Position numbers and translations under genes: made by a program | Notes under the pieces: generated by a model | Database searches by the model: none | What the model was told of the DNA's origin: nothing | What the model saw: only the letters and a program-made list of their open reading frames with translations | Assembly: GCA_017463245.1 (NCBI GenBank) | Contig: JAFTPN010000049.1 | Coordinates: 62,001 to 126,000, forward strand | Length of the DNA stretch: 64,000 nucleotides | From: Clostridia bacterium | Lineage (GTDB): Bacteria; Bacillota; Clostridia; Christensenellales; Aristaeellaceae | Direction: 5' to 3' | Shown here: positions 31,921 through 41,453 of the stretch, one piece after another | How positions within the stretch are numbered: the first letter of the stretch is position 1 | Layout: every line of letters starts with the position of its first letter

Positions 31921-33183
31921 ATGAAGCTCCCCCGCCGCCTGCTCATCGGCCTGTCCGGCGGGGCGGACTCCATGGCGCTGTGCCACCTGCTGCACCAGCA
32001 GGATGCCCTCGACCTGTGCGCTGTTCATGTCAACCATGGCCTGCGGGGCGAGGCATCCGATGCCGACGAGGCCTTCGTGCGGGATATCTGCCAGCGCTGG
32101 CAGCTGCCCCTCTTGGTCTATCGTGCCCAGCCGCCGGAGAACCCTGGCGAGGACTGGGCGCGGCAGGCACGCTATGGCTTCTACCGCCAGGCCATGGAAG
32201 AGCATCAGGCCGAGGCCATTGCCCTGGCACACCACCGGGATGATCAGGCCGAGACCCTGCTGCTCCACCTTTTGCGGGGCGCAGGCCTCACCGGGCTGAG
32301 CGCCATGGCCGCCGACAGCGAAGTGCTGGGCGTGCGGGTCATTCGCCCGCTGCTGAACTATTCCCGGCAGGAGCTGCGGGAGATCCTCACGCAGGCCAAC
32401 ATCCCCTGGCGGGAGGACGCCTCCAACCAGGATCCCCGCTACCTGCGCAACGCCCTGCGCCACCAGCTGCTGCCCCTGATGGAGCAGCTCGCCCCCGGCG
32501 CGACCCAGCGCATCGCCACCACCGCCTCTCTTCTCTGGGAGGACGATGCGGCGCTGACGCAATCTGCCCAAACCTTTTTGCAGCAGCATGGCAAGCGCAG
32601 CTATCTGCCGCTGAGTGCCCTGCGCCAGCTGTCCGCCGCCCTGGTGAACCGGGTGCTGCGGCTGTGGTGGCTGCAATATGCTGAAGAACCAGCTGATCAG
32701 CGCGGGCTGACCCACCAGCAGACAGCGGCGCTGGCCGCCTTGGTGGATGCACCTGCCGGCAGCCAATGCAACCTTCCCGGCAACTGCCACGGCTACCGCG
32801 GCTGGACGCACCTGCATCTGCTGGGCAAGCCCGTGGCTTATCCCCCGGTGACCGCACAGTTCACAGAGCAAGCCGATGTCCCCGGCGATGGCCGCCATCA
32901 GCAGGCGCTGCCCAAGGCGCTGCTGGAGGCATGCACCATCCGCACCCGGCAGACCGGCGACTGGATCAGACCCTTCGGCCAGCGTGGCCGACAATCCCTG
33001 CAGGACTATTTCATCAACAAGCGGGTGGACGCCCCCTTCCGGGACAGCGTGCCGCTCCTGTGCCGGGGCAGCGAGGTGCTGCTGGTTTCCGGCGTGGGCG
33101 CAGGTGATGTGCCACCCAAGGACGACACAAATGAACAAGTAATGGTGCGCTGGGTGGGCGAAATGCCCTGGGCGCAGAAATGA
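31921..33183 (+). CDS. tilS: tRNA(Ile)-lysidine synthetase
   Basis: A 420-residue enzyme that adds lysine to C34 of the CAU-anticodon tRNA-Ile. The PP-loop SGGADS (12-17), VHVNHGLRG, AHHRDDQAETLLLHLLRGAGL and the substrate loop REDASNQDPRYLRNALRH are present; the C-terminal domain ends near SLQDYFINKRV. The ATG at 31921 directly follows the previous stop, so translation is probably coupled. In the common tilS-hpt-ftsH order. Confidence 0.95.
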   Translation: MKLPRRLLIGLSGGADSMALCHLLHQQDALDLCAVHVNHGLRGEASDADEAFVRDICQRWQLPLLVYRAQPPENPGEDWARQARYGFYRQAMEEHQAEAIALAHHRDDQAETLLLHLLRGAGLTGLSAMAADSEVLGVRVIRPLLNYSRQELREILTQANIPWREDASNQDPRYLRNALRHQLLPLMEQLAPGATQRIATTASLLWEDDAALTQSAQTFLQQHGKRSYLPLSALRQLSAALVNRVLRLWWLQYAEEPADQRGLTHQQTAALAALVDAPAGSQCNLPGNCHGYRGWTHLHLLGKPVAYPPVTAQFTEQADVPGDGRHQQALPKALLEACTIRTRQTGDWIRPFGQRGRQSLQDYFINKRVDAPFRDSVPLLCRGSEVLLVSGVGAGDVPPKDDTNEQVMVRWVGEMPWAQK

Positions 33184-33197
33184 GGAGGAACAACCAC

Positions 33198-33758
33198 ATG
33201 GAACGGGATGCGAAGCTGTATGGCGATCTGTCCAAGGTGCTGGTGACCCGGGAAGAGATTCAGGCTGCGGTGAAGAAGATGGGACAGCAGATCACCGCTG
33301 ATTATCAGGGCAAGTCCCCTGTGGTGATCGGCATTTTGAAGGGTGCTGTGGTGTTCTACAGCGACCTGATCCGCGAGATCGACCTGCCCCTGCGCACGGA
33401 TTTCATGGCCGTGTCCAGCTACGGCAGCGCCACCAAAACCACCGGCGTGGTGAAGGTGCTGAAGGATTTGGATCGCGACATCGTTGGCCAGGACGTGCTG
33501 ATCGTGGAGGACATCGTGGACTCCGGCATGACGCTGTCCTACCTGAAAAAGATGCTGGCCGACCGCGGTGCGACCTCCATCAAGATCGTGACCCTGCTGG
33601 ATAAGCCCGCCCGCCGCCGTGTGGAGCTGAAGGCGGACTATTTCTGCTTTGAGATCCCGGATGAATTCGTGGTGGGCTATGGCCTGGACTACGACGAAAA
33701 GTACCGCAACATCCCGGATATCGGCGTGCTGCATCCCCGCATCTACGGCGGCGAATAA
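33198..33758 (+). CDS. hpt: Hypoxanthine phosphoribosyltransferase
   Basis: A 186-residue purine salvage enzyme that makes IMP and GMP from the bases and PRPP. The PRPP-binding motif VEDIVDSGMT (103-112), the SYG loop (74-76) and the C-terminal FVVGYGLDYDEKYRNIPDIG are present. AGGAGG stands before the ATG at 33198. It is 14 bp after tilS and 80 bp before ftsH. Confidence 0.95.
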   Translation: MERDAKLYGDLSKVLVTREEIQAAVKKMGQQITADYQGKSPVVIGILKGAVVFYSDLIREIDLPLRTDFMAVSSYGSATKTTGVVKVLKDLDRDIVGQDVLIVEDIVDSGMTLSYLKKMLADRGATSIKIVTLLDKPARRRVELKADYFCFEIPDEFVVGYGLDYDEKYRNIPDIGVLHPRIYGGE

Positions 33759-33772
33759 TCGTCCCCGTACAT

Positions 33773-33802
33773 TTGCAATTCAATAGTGAACCATGGTATA
33801 AT
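33773..33802 (+). promoter_or_regulatory. Promoter of ftsH
   Basis: TTGCAA (33773-33778), 18 bp, TATAAT (33797-33802). Confidence 0.75.
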
Positions 33803-33840
33803 ATACAAGTTATTTATTTCCACCGAAGGAGGATCCGGCT

Positions 33841-35835
33841 TTGAAGAAATCTCCCAAAGGATTGCTGAGCATCGTTGTATGGATCGGCACCTTTCTATTG
33901 ATCGCCATTCTGCTCAACGGCGCTCTGGGTACGCCTGCCAGCAAGCGCATCGAGTATCCCCAGCTGCTGCAGATGATCGAGGATGGCGGCGTGGCTCGCG
34001 TGGCGATCCGCAACAACACCCTGGTGGGTCTTACCAACACCACCAAGGTAGCCGCTGTGGATTTCCCCGACAAGAATTACGACTTTGAAACCACCATCGG
34101 CGATGACTTTATCGAAACCGTGCGCCAGATGGAAGCCACCAAGCAGGGCAAGCCCCTGGACGAGGTCTCCGTGAGCGACCTGAGCTTCACCGTGGAGTAT
34201 CGCGCCCCCGTGACCATCCCCTGGTGGTACGATTTCCTCCCCTTCCTGATCATCACGGCGCTGTTCCTGGTGTTCTGGTTCCTGATGATGCGCAGCCAGG
34301 GCGGCGGCAACAGCAAGGTGATGAACTTTGGCCGCAGCCGTGCCCGCATGCAGGATCCTGCCAAGAACAAAATCACCTTTGCCGACGTGGCCGGTGCTGA
34401 CGAGGAAAAGGAAGAATTGCAGGAGATGGTCGATTTCCTGCGCAACCCCAAGAATTATACCGAACTGGGCGCCCGCATCCCCAAGGGCGTGCTGCTGGTG
34501 GGTCCTCCCGGCACGGGTAAAACCCTGCTGGCCAAGGCCGTGGCTGGCGAGGCCGGTGTGCCCTTCTTCTCCATTTCCGGTTCCGACTTTGTTGAAATGT
34601 TTGTCGGCGTTGGCGCCAGCCGCGTCCGCGACCTGTTCGACCAGGCCAAGAAGGCCGCTCCCGCCATCGTGTTTATCGACGAGATCGACGCCGTTGGCCG
34701 TCACCGTGGTGCCGGTCTGGGCGGCGGCCACGACGAGCGCGAGCAGACCCTGAACCAGCTGCTGGTGGAAATGGACGGCTTCGCCATCAACGAGGGCGTG
34801 ATCGTCATGGCTGCCACCAACCGCCGCGACATCCTCGACCCCGCCCTGCTGCGCCCCGGCCGCTTCGACCGTCAGGTCACCGTGAATTATCCCGACCTGG
34901 ATGGCCGCGTGGCTATCCTGAAGGTGCATTCCCGCGGCAAGCCCCTCAGCAAGGACATCGACCTGCGCAACATTGCCAAGCGTGTTCCCTATGCCACCGG
35001 CGCTGAGCTGGAAAACATGATGAACGAGGCCGCCATCCTGGCTGCCCGCGCCCGCAAGAAGGAAATCACCCAGCAGCTGCTGATCGACGCCATCGCCCGT
35101 GTGCAGATGGGTCCCGAGAAGCGCAGCCACAAGGTCTCCGAGCGTGACCGCCGCATGGTGGCCATTCACGAGTCCGGCCACGCGGTGGTGGGGCACTTCA
35201 CCCCCGGTGCCGATGATGTGCATCTGGTCACCATCGTGCCCCGCGGCCAGGCTGCTGGCCACACCCTCTCCCTCCCCGGTGAGGAAAACGACCTGATGAC
35301 CCAGAGCCAGCTGATGGCTCGCATCGCCATGACCCTGGGCGGCCACGCCGCCGAGGAACGCGGCCTGGGCGAGTTCTCCACCGGCGCCACCAGCGATTTG
35401 AAGCACGCCACCGAGCTGTGCCGCCGCATGGTGACCCAGTTCGGCATGAGCAGCGAGATCGGCCCGGTGTACCTGGACAGCGACCAGGAAGTGTTCGTGG
35501 GCATGGAATTCGGCCAGAGCCGCGGCTATTCCGAGGAAGTGGCCGCCAAGATCGACCAGGAAGTCCGCCGCCTGCTGGACGAGGGCTATGCCATGGCCCT
35601 GAAGGCCATCGACGACAACCGCGAGCGCTTCGACCAGCTGGTGGAAGCCCTGCTGGCGCAGGATACCCTCAGCCGTGCTGAGTTTGCCGGCCTGATGGAA
35701 ACCGGCGTGGTGCCCGTGATCGAGGACGACATCAAGCCCCAGGCCGAAGCGGAAGTTCCCCAGGAGGAAGCCGCAGAGGAACCCGCCGTGGAACTTCCCC
35801 AGGAACCCACCGATGAACACCATGATGAAACCTGA
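33841..35835 (+). CDS. ftsH: ATP-dependent zinc metalloprotease FtsH
   Basis: A 664-residue membrane AAA+ protease that degrades misfolded membrane proteins and regulators. Two membrane helices (about 9-27 and 132-150), Walker A GPPGTGKT (221-228), Walker [10 protein letters not shown] (278-285), SRH around RPGRFDRQ, and the zinc site HESGH (442-446). The C-terminal tail is long, acidic and Pro/Glu-rich. The start codon is TTG with GAAGGAGG upstream. Confidence 0.97.
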   Translation: MKKSPKGLLSIVVWIGTFLLIAILLNGALGTPASKRIEYPQLLQMIEDGGVARVAIRNNTLVGLTNTTKVAAVDFPDKNYDFETTIGDDFIETVRQMEATKQGKPLDEVSVSDLSFTVEYRAPVTIPWWYDFLPFLIITALFLVFWFLMMRSQGGGNSKVMNFGRSRARMQDPAKNKITFADVAGADEEKEELQEMVDFLRNPKNYTELGARIPKGVLLVGPPGTGKTLLAKAVAGEAGVPFFSISGSDFVEMFVGVGASRVRDLFDQAKKAAPAIVFIDEIDAVGRHRGAGLGGGHDEREQTLNQLLVEMDGFAINEGVIVMAATNRRDILDPALLRPGRFDRQVTVNYPDLDGRVAILKVHSRGKPLSKDIDLRNIAKRVPYATGAELENMMNEAAILAARARKKEITQQLLIDAIARVQMGPEKRSHKVSERDRRMVAIHESGHAVVGHFTPGADDVHLVTIVPRGQAAGHTLSLPGEENDLMTQSQLMARIAMTLGGHAAEERGLGEFSTGATSDLKHATELCRRMVTQFGMSSEIGPVYLDSDQEVFVGMEFGQSRGYSEEVAAKIDQEVRRLLDEGYAMALKAIDDNRERFDQLVEALLAQDTLSRAEFAGLMETGVVPVIEDDIKPQAEAEVPQEEAAEEPAVELPQEPTDEHHDET

Positions 35836-36667
35836 TCTTCACATGCACTCCACCTACAGCGATGGCGTACTGACGCCCGCGCAGTTGGTGGAGCGCGCCG
35901 CGTCTACCGGCGTGACCGCCATGGCCATCACCGACCATGATACCTTTGCGGGCATCGATACCCTGCAGGGCGTCAGCACGGCCATCCCGGTGATCCCCGG
36001 CGTGGAGCTGAGCCTGAAGGACATGCACGGCCTGCACCTGCTGGGCTACGGCCTCGCCGCCGCCCCGGAGCTGCGCCGCACCGTGGCCGACCTGGCCGCC
36101 AAGCGCCTCACCCGCGCCCAGACCATGGTCAGCCGCCTGGCCAGCATGGGCATGCCCCTCAACTGGCACGCCATGACCTCCGGCTATTCCGGCACGCTGG
36201 GCAGGGCGCACATCGCCCGGGCGCTATTGGAGCAGGGCTATGTGATCTCCTTGCAGGAAGCCTTTGACAAATACCTTGGCGAAGGCAAGCCCGCCTATGC
36301 CGCCGGAGAGCGGCTCTCCATGGCCGAGGCACTCCCCCTGATGCGCCGCAGCGGCTTTGTGCCCGTGCTGGCGCACCCCGCCCTGCTTTGCAAGGACGAC
36401 CTCACCCTGCGCACGCTGATCGCCCATTGGCAGACCCAGGGTCTCATGGGCGTGGAGGTCTACCACCCTACCCTGCTGGGACGCACCGCCGCCCTGGAAC
36501 ACATGGTGCGCAGCATGGGACTGTTGGTGACCGGCGGCAGCGACTTCCACAAGGATGGCGATGGCCACGGCGCGCCGGGATGCATCTGCCCGGAGTGGAC
36601 GAACGCCCAGCAGGACATGGATCGCCTGATGGACGCCCTGCAAAAAGAAAAATTTGCCGAAATATGA
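35813..36667 (+). CDS. PHP-domain phosphoesterase
   Basis: A 284-residue PHP protein of the TrpH/YciV type, which removes phosphate from nucleoside 3',5'-bisphosphates or trims short RNA. Metal-site motifs: [11 protein letters not shown] (8-18), ITDHDT, an internal PAYA-type region, VLAHPALL and GSDFHKDG. It overlaps the end of ftsH by 14-23 bp; ATGs at 35813, 35822 and 35825 are all possible and none has a strong ribosome-binding site, so it is probably read by coupling from ftsH. Confidence 0.88.
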   Translation: MNTMMKPDLHMHSTYSDGVLTPAQLVERAASTGVTAMAITDHDTFAGIDTLQGVSTAIPVIPGVELSLKDMHGLHLLGYGLAAAPELRRTVADLAAKRLTRAQTMVSRLASMGMPLNWHAMTSGYSGTLGRAHIARALLEQGYVISLQEAFDKYLGEGKPAYAAGERLSMAEALPLMRRSGFVPVLAHPALLCKDDLTLRTLIAHWQTQGLMGVEVYHPTLLGRTAALEHMVRSMGLLVTGGSDFHKDGDGHGAPGCICPEWTNAQQDMDRLMDALQKEKFAEI

Positions 36668-36714
36668 AAAAATACGTATGATGATCCGTCAATTTGATGG
36701 AAAGGAGGAAGACG

Positions 36715-38529
36715 ATGTACCCCAATCATGGCTATACGCCCCAGCAGCCCCAGGAACGCCGTCGCCGCAGCGACCGCTATGCCCAGGAAAGTCAGCCGTC
36801 TTCCGTCCAGGGCTGGCAGCAGCCTGTGTATCAGCAAAGTGCAGCACCCCAGCCGGGCTACCAGCCCCGCCAGGGCATCCCGCCCCAGGCGCAGCAGATG
36901 CCGCCCCAGGGCTATCAGCAAGCCTGGCAGGCGCCGCCCCAGCAGCAAAGCTACGGCCGGGGCTATCATCCCCAGCAGCCCACCGGGCAATGGAACCACG
37001 CCCAGATGCAGCCAGGCAGCAACCCCCGGGGCTATCAGCCCCCGCAGCAGCAGCCCAAGGGAGGCTCCGGGTCGAAGAAGCCCGGCGTGAACTGGAAGCT
37101 CATCATGCTCATCCTCATCGTGCTGGCGGGCCTGGTGGTTGCTGGCATTCTGGGCAAAAACGCCCATGAGGAGCAGCAGATAAAGGACTACGTGGCCTCC
37201 TTCGACAATGTGTTCTGCCAGAACGTGTATGTGGACGGCATCCATCTGGGCGGCATGACCCAGCAGGAGGCCGCCAACGCCGTGACCGCCAAGGCGCAGC
37301 AGCGCAACAACGCCTGGTCGGTGAAGCTGACCTATCAGGGGCAGCTGGTCACCGAGCTGAACGCCAGCCAGCTGGGCATGAAGGTGGATGTGTACGAGCA
37401 GCTGAACCAGGCCTGGAGCCAGGGTCACACCGGTGACACCCACCAGCGCCTGGCCGCCATGGAAGCCCTGGCCGAGACCCCCTATCATGCTTACTCTGCC
37501 CTGCCCAGCGGCGATACCTCCGTGGTGGACAATGTGCTTGCCGAGATCCGCACCAAGGTCTACCGCGCCCCCCAGGACGCCGCGCTGATCGAGTTCAATC
37601 CCCAGAACACCACAAACCCCTTCACCTTCCGTGAGGAGGTGGTTGGCCGCAGCCTGGACACCGATCCCATCAAGCAGAAGATCTACCAGATGGTCTCCAC
37701 CCTGGAGAGCGGCAGCATCGAGATCGAGCCGGATATCATCCAGCCCCAGGTCACCGTGGCCGATCTGCAAAAGCTGGTCACCCTGCGCGCCAGCGCCAGC
37801 ACCAAGATATCCACCCGCAGCACCGAAAACCGCACCAACAACATCCGCCGTGCCTTCCAGCTCATCAGCGGCACCATCATCAAGCCCGGCGAGCAGTTCA
37901 GCTTCAACGGCATCGTGGGTGAGCGCAGCGTGGAGAATGGCTTCTACGAGGCCATCGAGTACGCCTATGGTGAGCAGACCATGGGCATCGGCGGCGGCGT
38001 GTGCCAGGCCAGCAGCACCGTTTATCAGGCCGCTGTGAACGCCGGTATGCAGATCACCAAGCGCGAGCAGCATTCCCTGCCGGTGAACTACACCGATATG
38101 GGTCTGGACGCCACCGTGTTCTGGAGCAAGAACCGCAAGATCGACTTCGCCTTCAAGAACAACACCAACTACCCCATCTACATCGTCTCCGCCGTGCAGA
38201 CCGACCCGGACAACCGCAAGCGCTGGGTGGCCAAGGTGTCCATCTACGGCGAGGACATGGGCAATGTTGCCTATAAGCTGGAGGCCGCCACCACCGAAGT
38301 GCTTCAGCCCCCGGAGGAAACCAAAACCATCCGGGACAAGAAGGAGACCTACGTCACCTACACCGACGAGGAGCACGTCTACCAGGAGGCCGCCGAAGGC
38401 TATGTGGTGGACAGCTGGACGGTGAAATATGTGGACGGCGTGGAGACCGAGCGCATCCATATGTACACCGACCGCTATGAACCCAAGCAGAAAACCGTTT
38501 ACGTGGGCATCAAGACCCGCGAAGAATGA
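36715..38529 (+). CDS. VanW/G5-domain cell-wall protein with Q/P/Y-rich cytoplasmic tail
   Basis: A 604-residue protein. Residues 1-125 are rich in Gln, Pro, Tyr and Gly with a basic patch (ERRRRSDR), then one membrane helix (127-147). Outside follow a peptidoglycan-binding-like YoaR region (about 160-350), a VanW domain (about 365-510, with GEQFSFNGIVGERS and GGGVCQASSTVYQAA) and a G5 domain (about 515-600). It probably acts in the cell envelope. AAGGAGG precedes the ATG at 36715. Confidence 0.88.
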   Translation: MYPNHGYTPQQPQERRRRSDRYAQESQPSSVQGWQQPVYQQSAAPQPGYQPRQGIPPQAQQMPPQGYQQAWQAPPQQQSYGRGYHPQQPTGQWNHAQMQPGSNPRGYQPPQQQPKGGSGSKKPGVNWKLIMLILIVLAGLVVAGILGKNAHEEQQIKDYVASFDNVFCQNVYVDGIHLGGMTQQEAANAVTAKAQQRNNAWSVKLTYQGQLVTELNASQLGMKVDVYEQLNQAWSQGHTGDTHQRLAAMEALAETPYHAYSALPSGDTSVVDNVLAEIRTKVYRAPQDAALIEFNPQNTTNPFTFREEVVGRSLDTDPIKQKIYQMVSTLESGSIEIEPDIIQPQVTVADLQKLVTLRASASTKISTRSTENRTNNIRRAFQLISGTIIKPGEQFSFNGIVGERSVENGFYEAIEYAYGEQTMGIGGGVCQASSTVYQAAVNAGMQITKREQHSLPVNYTDMGLDATVFWSKNRKIDFAFKNNTNYPIYIVSAVQTDPDNRKRWVAKVSIYGEDMGNVAYKLEAATTEVLQPPEETKTIRDKKETYVTYTDEEHVYQEAAEGYVVDSWTVKYVDGVETERIHMYTDRYEPKQKTVYVGIKTREE

Positions 38530-38532
38530 TTG

Positions 38533-38560
38533 AAGGGACTGCACCATGCAGTCCCTTTTC
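38533..38560 (+). terminator. Terminator of the VanW/G5 gene
   Basis: AGGGACTGCA / TGCAGTCCCT stem followed by TTTT. Confidence 0.8.
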
Positions 38561-38625
38561 TGCGTCTATCCCCGCCCTTCCCTGCATATGCTCCACCAGC
38601 ACCTGCAAAGAAAGGAGCATCCACC

Positions 38626-39279
38626 ATGACCGATACCACCACCCGTGCGCCCCAGGACAAGGTTTGCGGCTACGAATACACCGTCCGCCGGGGCGACAGC
38701 TTTTACCTCATTGCCCATCGCCTGGGCGTACCCCTGCGCGACCTGCTGGAGGCCAATGCGGACATCAACCCAGCCCGCCTGATGGTGGGCGACGTGCTGT
38801 GCATCCCCATGGAGGAGGACGACGCACCCCAGCCGCCCCTCATCACCCCTGCGCCGGAGGCCACACCTACCCCCGCGGAACCCGACGCCGAGGACAGCCT
38901 GGATCAGCCCGCCGCGCCGGAGGACGGCATCATGGACGACGACATCGCCGTTTGTCCCGAGGCCGACCGTCGCACCGTGGGCGAGGGCGAGACCATTTCG
39001 GATATCCAGCTCAGCGCCGACCTGAACCGCCACACCCTCGAGCTGGCCAACCCCAACACCGACCTGGAAGCGCTGACCCCCGGCCAGGTGCTGTGCGTTC
39101 CCCAGCAGAATCAGCCCTGCCCCACCGCCACCACCCACACCCTCACCCAGGACGAGACCCTGGAGACCATTTCGCTGCAATGGAACCTCTCCGTGGGTGC
39201 GCTGCTGCGCGCCAATCCCTGCCTGGCTCCCTCCGACTTCACGGCGGGCACCTGCATCACCATCCCACCCACACGTTAA
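38626..39279 (+). CDS. LysM-repeat protein without signal peptide
   Basis: A 217-residue acidic protein with three LysM-type modules: about 16-62 (YTVRRGDSFYLIAHRLGVPL), 112-157 (RTVGEGETISDIQLSADLN) and 168-215 (HTLTQDETLETISLQWNLSV). Pro/Glu-rich linkers join them. No signal peptide is visible, so it is either cytoplasmic in the mother cell and spore-coat related, like SafA-type proteins, or exported by another path. AAAGGAG precedes the ATG at 38626. Confidence 0.8.
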   Translation: MTDTTTRAPQDKVCGYEYTVRRGDSFYLIAHRLGVPLRDLLEANADINPARLMVGDVLCIPMEEDDAPQPPLITPAPEATPTPAEPDAEDSLDQPAAPEDGIMDDDIAVCPEADRRTVGEGETISDIQLSADLNRHTLELANPNTDLEALTPGQVLCVPQQNQPCPTATTHTLTQDETLETISLQWNLSVGALLRANPCLAPSDFTAGTCITIPPTR

Positions 39280-39305
39280 TCAAACGCACACCAGTCGACC
39301 ATCCC

Positions 39306-39338
39306 AATTCCGCATTCCGAATTACGCATTCCGAATTC
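39306..39338 (+). repeat. AATTCCG-type short tandem repeat
   Basis: Three to four units of ATTCCGMATTMCG, the same module as at the ends of the composite repeats (28229, 44602, 59287), here alone after the LysM gene. Confidence 0.75.
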
Positions 39339-39340
39339 AT

Positions 39341-39374
39341 AAAAAGAAGGGAAGCTTTCGCTTCCCTTCTTTTT
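39341..39374. terminator. Bidirectional terminator
   Basis: AAAAAGAAGGGAAGC-TTTC-type stem with GCTTCCCTTCTTTTT; it serves the LysM gene (+) and the GGDEF gene (-), whose stop it overlaps. Confidence 0.85.
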
Positions 39375-41247
39375 ATTCAGCTCTGCTGTCCCGGCGGCGG
39401 CTGCGCTTGTTGCGGTACATGGCGCCGTCTGCACGGATGAGGAAATCATCCAGCTTGTCGCCCTCCTTGGGCACGGCAGCAAACACGCCCACGCTGGCGC
39501 CGATATCGGTGATCCAGCGATCCCGGTGGTTGATGTCGTCAATGGCCAGGTGCAGGCTCTCACCCAGCTGAGAGGCGTGGTCGGCATCCCGCACGGTGCC
39601 CACAGCGATGAACTCGTCACCGCTGATGTGGACGCAGGTCATGCCGTCCATTTCCAGCACCCGCAGGGCGCGACCCATGCGGGTAATGGCGGTATCGCCA
39701 GCCATGTGGCCATATTCGTCGTTGATGCGCTTCATGCCGTCCATGTCGCAGCTGATCACCGCAAAGCACTTCTCCTGCTCCTTGGCCTCGCCAAAGCGCA
39801 TGGGCGCCAGCTGGTTGTAGCCGCGGCGGTTATACAGGCCGGTCAGCGGGTCGTGGATGGACATATCCTCCAGCGCCGTGGCATAGGCTGTAACGGTGCA
39901 CTTCAGGTTCAGGCTCATCAGCGCGCCGCCCAGCAGCGTCAGCACAGAGTAAAGCTCAAAGCCGGTGGCATGCTTCAGGTCGAACACCGCGTAACCAAAG
40001 ATCTTGTCCAGGTAATACAGCGGGCTGAACACCAGCGCCAGGGGCCTCTCGTGGGGCTGGGACAGAATGGGCAGCAGGTCGTGGGTATCAAAGGTGGTCT
40101 GCACATGCTCCTTGCCGCCGGAATAGGAGGCCAGCAGCAGCATTCTGTCGGGATAGCCCACTTCCTGGTCGTCCGCCTCGGGATTCAGGAAGTCCGGCTC
40201 CACGCACACGTGCATATCGTTTACGCCCCAGCCATGGGCGAAGTTGGCGATCACCTTGCCCGCCTCCACCTGGCCGGAAACCCCAGCCAGCGAGCTGGAG
40301 AAGCTGGATGCCCGCATCAGGCTGCGCTCGATGTTGCGGTGCTGCTCGCTCATCTTGCGCATATACTTTTCTGCCGTGCCCGCCTTGGCCTCGCAGCCGC
40401 AGGAGGATCCCAGCACCACCTGGGTGGGCAAGGTCACCAGGTGGTTTTCCGGCTTGTGACCATTCATCCAGTCCACCAGGATGTTCACGCTGGCCGTGCC
40501 CGCATCCCTGGAGGGACGCAGAATGGTGGTCAGGCCGCGGCCAACAGCCTCGCGCAGGGCGTCGAAGCCGGTGACCTTCACATCCTCGGGCACGCGGACG
40601 CCGCCGGCGCTCAGGCCTTCCATCACACCAAAGGCCATGTCGTCGTTGCAGCAGATCACGACCTCCGGCAGTCCCTTGGGATCCTTCAGCATGCTGGCCG
40701 CAGCGGTGCGTCCGCCATCGCGGGTCCAGCTGCCATCGAACACATAATCCAGCTGGCAGCGGTGCTCCCGCATCATTTCCACACAGGTGTTGTAGCGTCC
40801 CATGGCCACCTTGTTGCCCATGGGGCCGTTCACCAGCGCATAGCGGCGGTAGCCGTGATCCACGATCATGTGGCGCATCAGCTCCTGCACGCTGGTCACA
40901 TCATCAAAGGTAACTTCAACAGCCGACTCGGTGCGGGTGTCGATGGTCACCACCGGGATATCCCCCAGCTCGTTCAGAAGCTCGTTGATGTGATCCAGCG
41001 CCGTGGAGGACACCATGGTGTAACAAAGTGCCACCACACCATCAAAGGACTTCAGATCCGGCAGGTCGAAGATAGAATTCTCCCCCATGTCGTTGCGGAT
41101 CACGTCCTCCTCCGCCTGACCCTGGCAGTTGAAAATGCACAGGTCAATGTCGTGGAGGGCAGCCGCCTTCGCCATTCCCGTGGAGAAGTCCTGCTGATAT
41201 TCCTTATCCAGTCCGGCCATCAAAGCCGCAATTCGCTTTCTACTCAT
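39373..41247 (-). CDS. Cytosolic LacI-type sugar-binding / GGDEF protein
   Basis: A 624-residue fusion. Residues 1-290 resemble a periplasmic-binding-protein fold of the LacI type (RIAALMAGLDKEYQQDFSTG, VVICCNDDMAFGVMEGL, VKVTGFDALREA), without a LacI HTH and without signal peptide. A GAF-like middle region follows, then a GGDEF domain with DPLTGLYNRRG and the signature SGDEF. It would make c-di-GMP in response to a small ligand. No RxxD inhibitory site is seen before SGDEF. The ATG at 41247 is used; a GTG four codons earlier is possible. Confidence 0.85.
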   Translation of the reverse strand: MSRKRIAALMAGLDKEYQQDFSTGMAKAAALHDIDLCIFNCQGQAEEDVIRNDMGENSIFDLPDLKSFDGVVALCYTMVSSTALDHINELLNELGDIPVVTIDTRTESAVEVTFDDVTSVQELMRHMIVDHGYRRYALVNGPMGNKVAMGRYNTCVEMMREHRCQLDYVFDGSWTRDGGRTAAASMLKDPKGLPEVVICCNDDMAFGVMEGLSAGGVRVPEDVKVTGFDALREAVGRGLTTILRPSRDAGTASVNILVDWMNGHKPENHLVTLPTQVVLGSSCGCEAKAGTAEKYMRKMSEQHRNIERSLMRASSFSSSLAGVSGQVEAGKVIANFAHGWGVNDMHVCVEPDFLNPEADDQEVGYPDRMLLLASYSGGKEHVQTTFDTHDLLPILSQPHERPLALVFSPLYYLDKIFGYAVFDLKHATGFELYSVLTLLGGALMSLNLKCTVTAYATALEDMSIHDPLTGLYNRRGYNQLAPMRFGEAKEQEKCFAVISCDMDGMKRINDEYGHMAGDTAITRMGRALRVLEMDGMTCVHISGDEFIAVGTVRDADHASQLGESLHLAIDDINHRDRWITDIGASVGVFAAVPKEGDKLDDFLIRADGAMYRNKRSRRRDSRAE

Positions 41248-41300
41248 TCGCTTGCACACCTACATCAGGTTATTTTAAGGTTTCACGGTGGTACGATGTT

Positions 41301-41329
41301 AGTATATCACATCATGTTACTTTATGCAA
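41301..41329 (-). promoter_or_regulatory. Promoter of the GGDEF gene
   Basis: Minus strand: TTGCAT (41329-41324), 17 bp, TATACT (41306-41301). Confidence 0.75.
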
Positions 41330-41453
41330 CCTTGTATATACCCTCAAAAATCAAAAGGACTCAAAATCGTATGATAAAAACTAATTTTTGTGGGAACAAT
41401 TTTGCTTCTGGTTCGTCTGATAGTATGTAACCACAATCAAGGAGGTCACCACC

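Noticed and set aside
33895..35823. A 642-codon minus-strand frame opposite ftsH, and similar long minus frames opposite the alpha-galactosidase, ABC exporter and pyrophosphatase genes
   Set aside because: All lie exactly opposite well-recognised genes, are rich in His, Gly, Val and Gln from complementary codons, and have no ribosome-binding sites.
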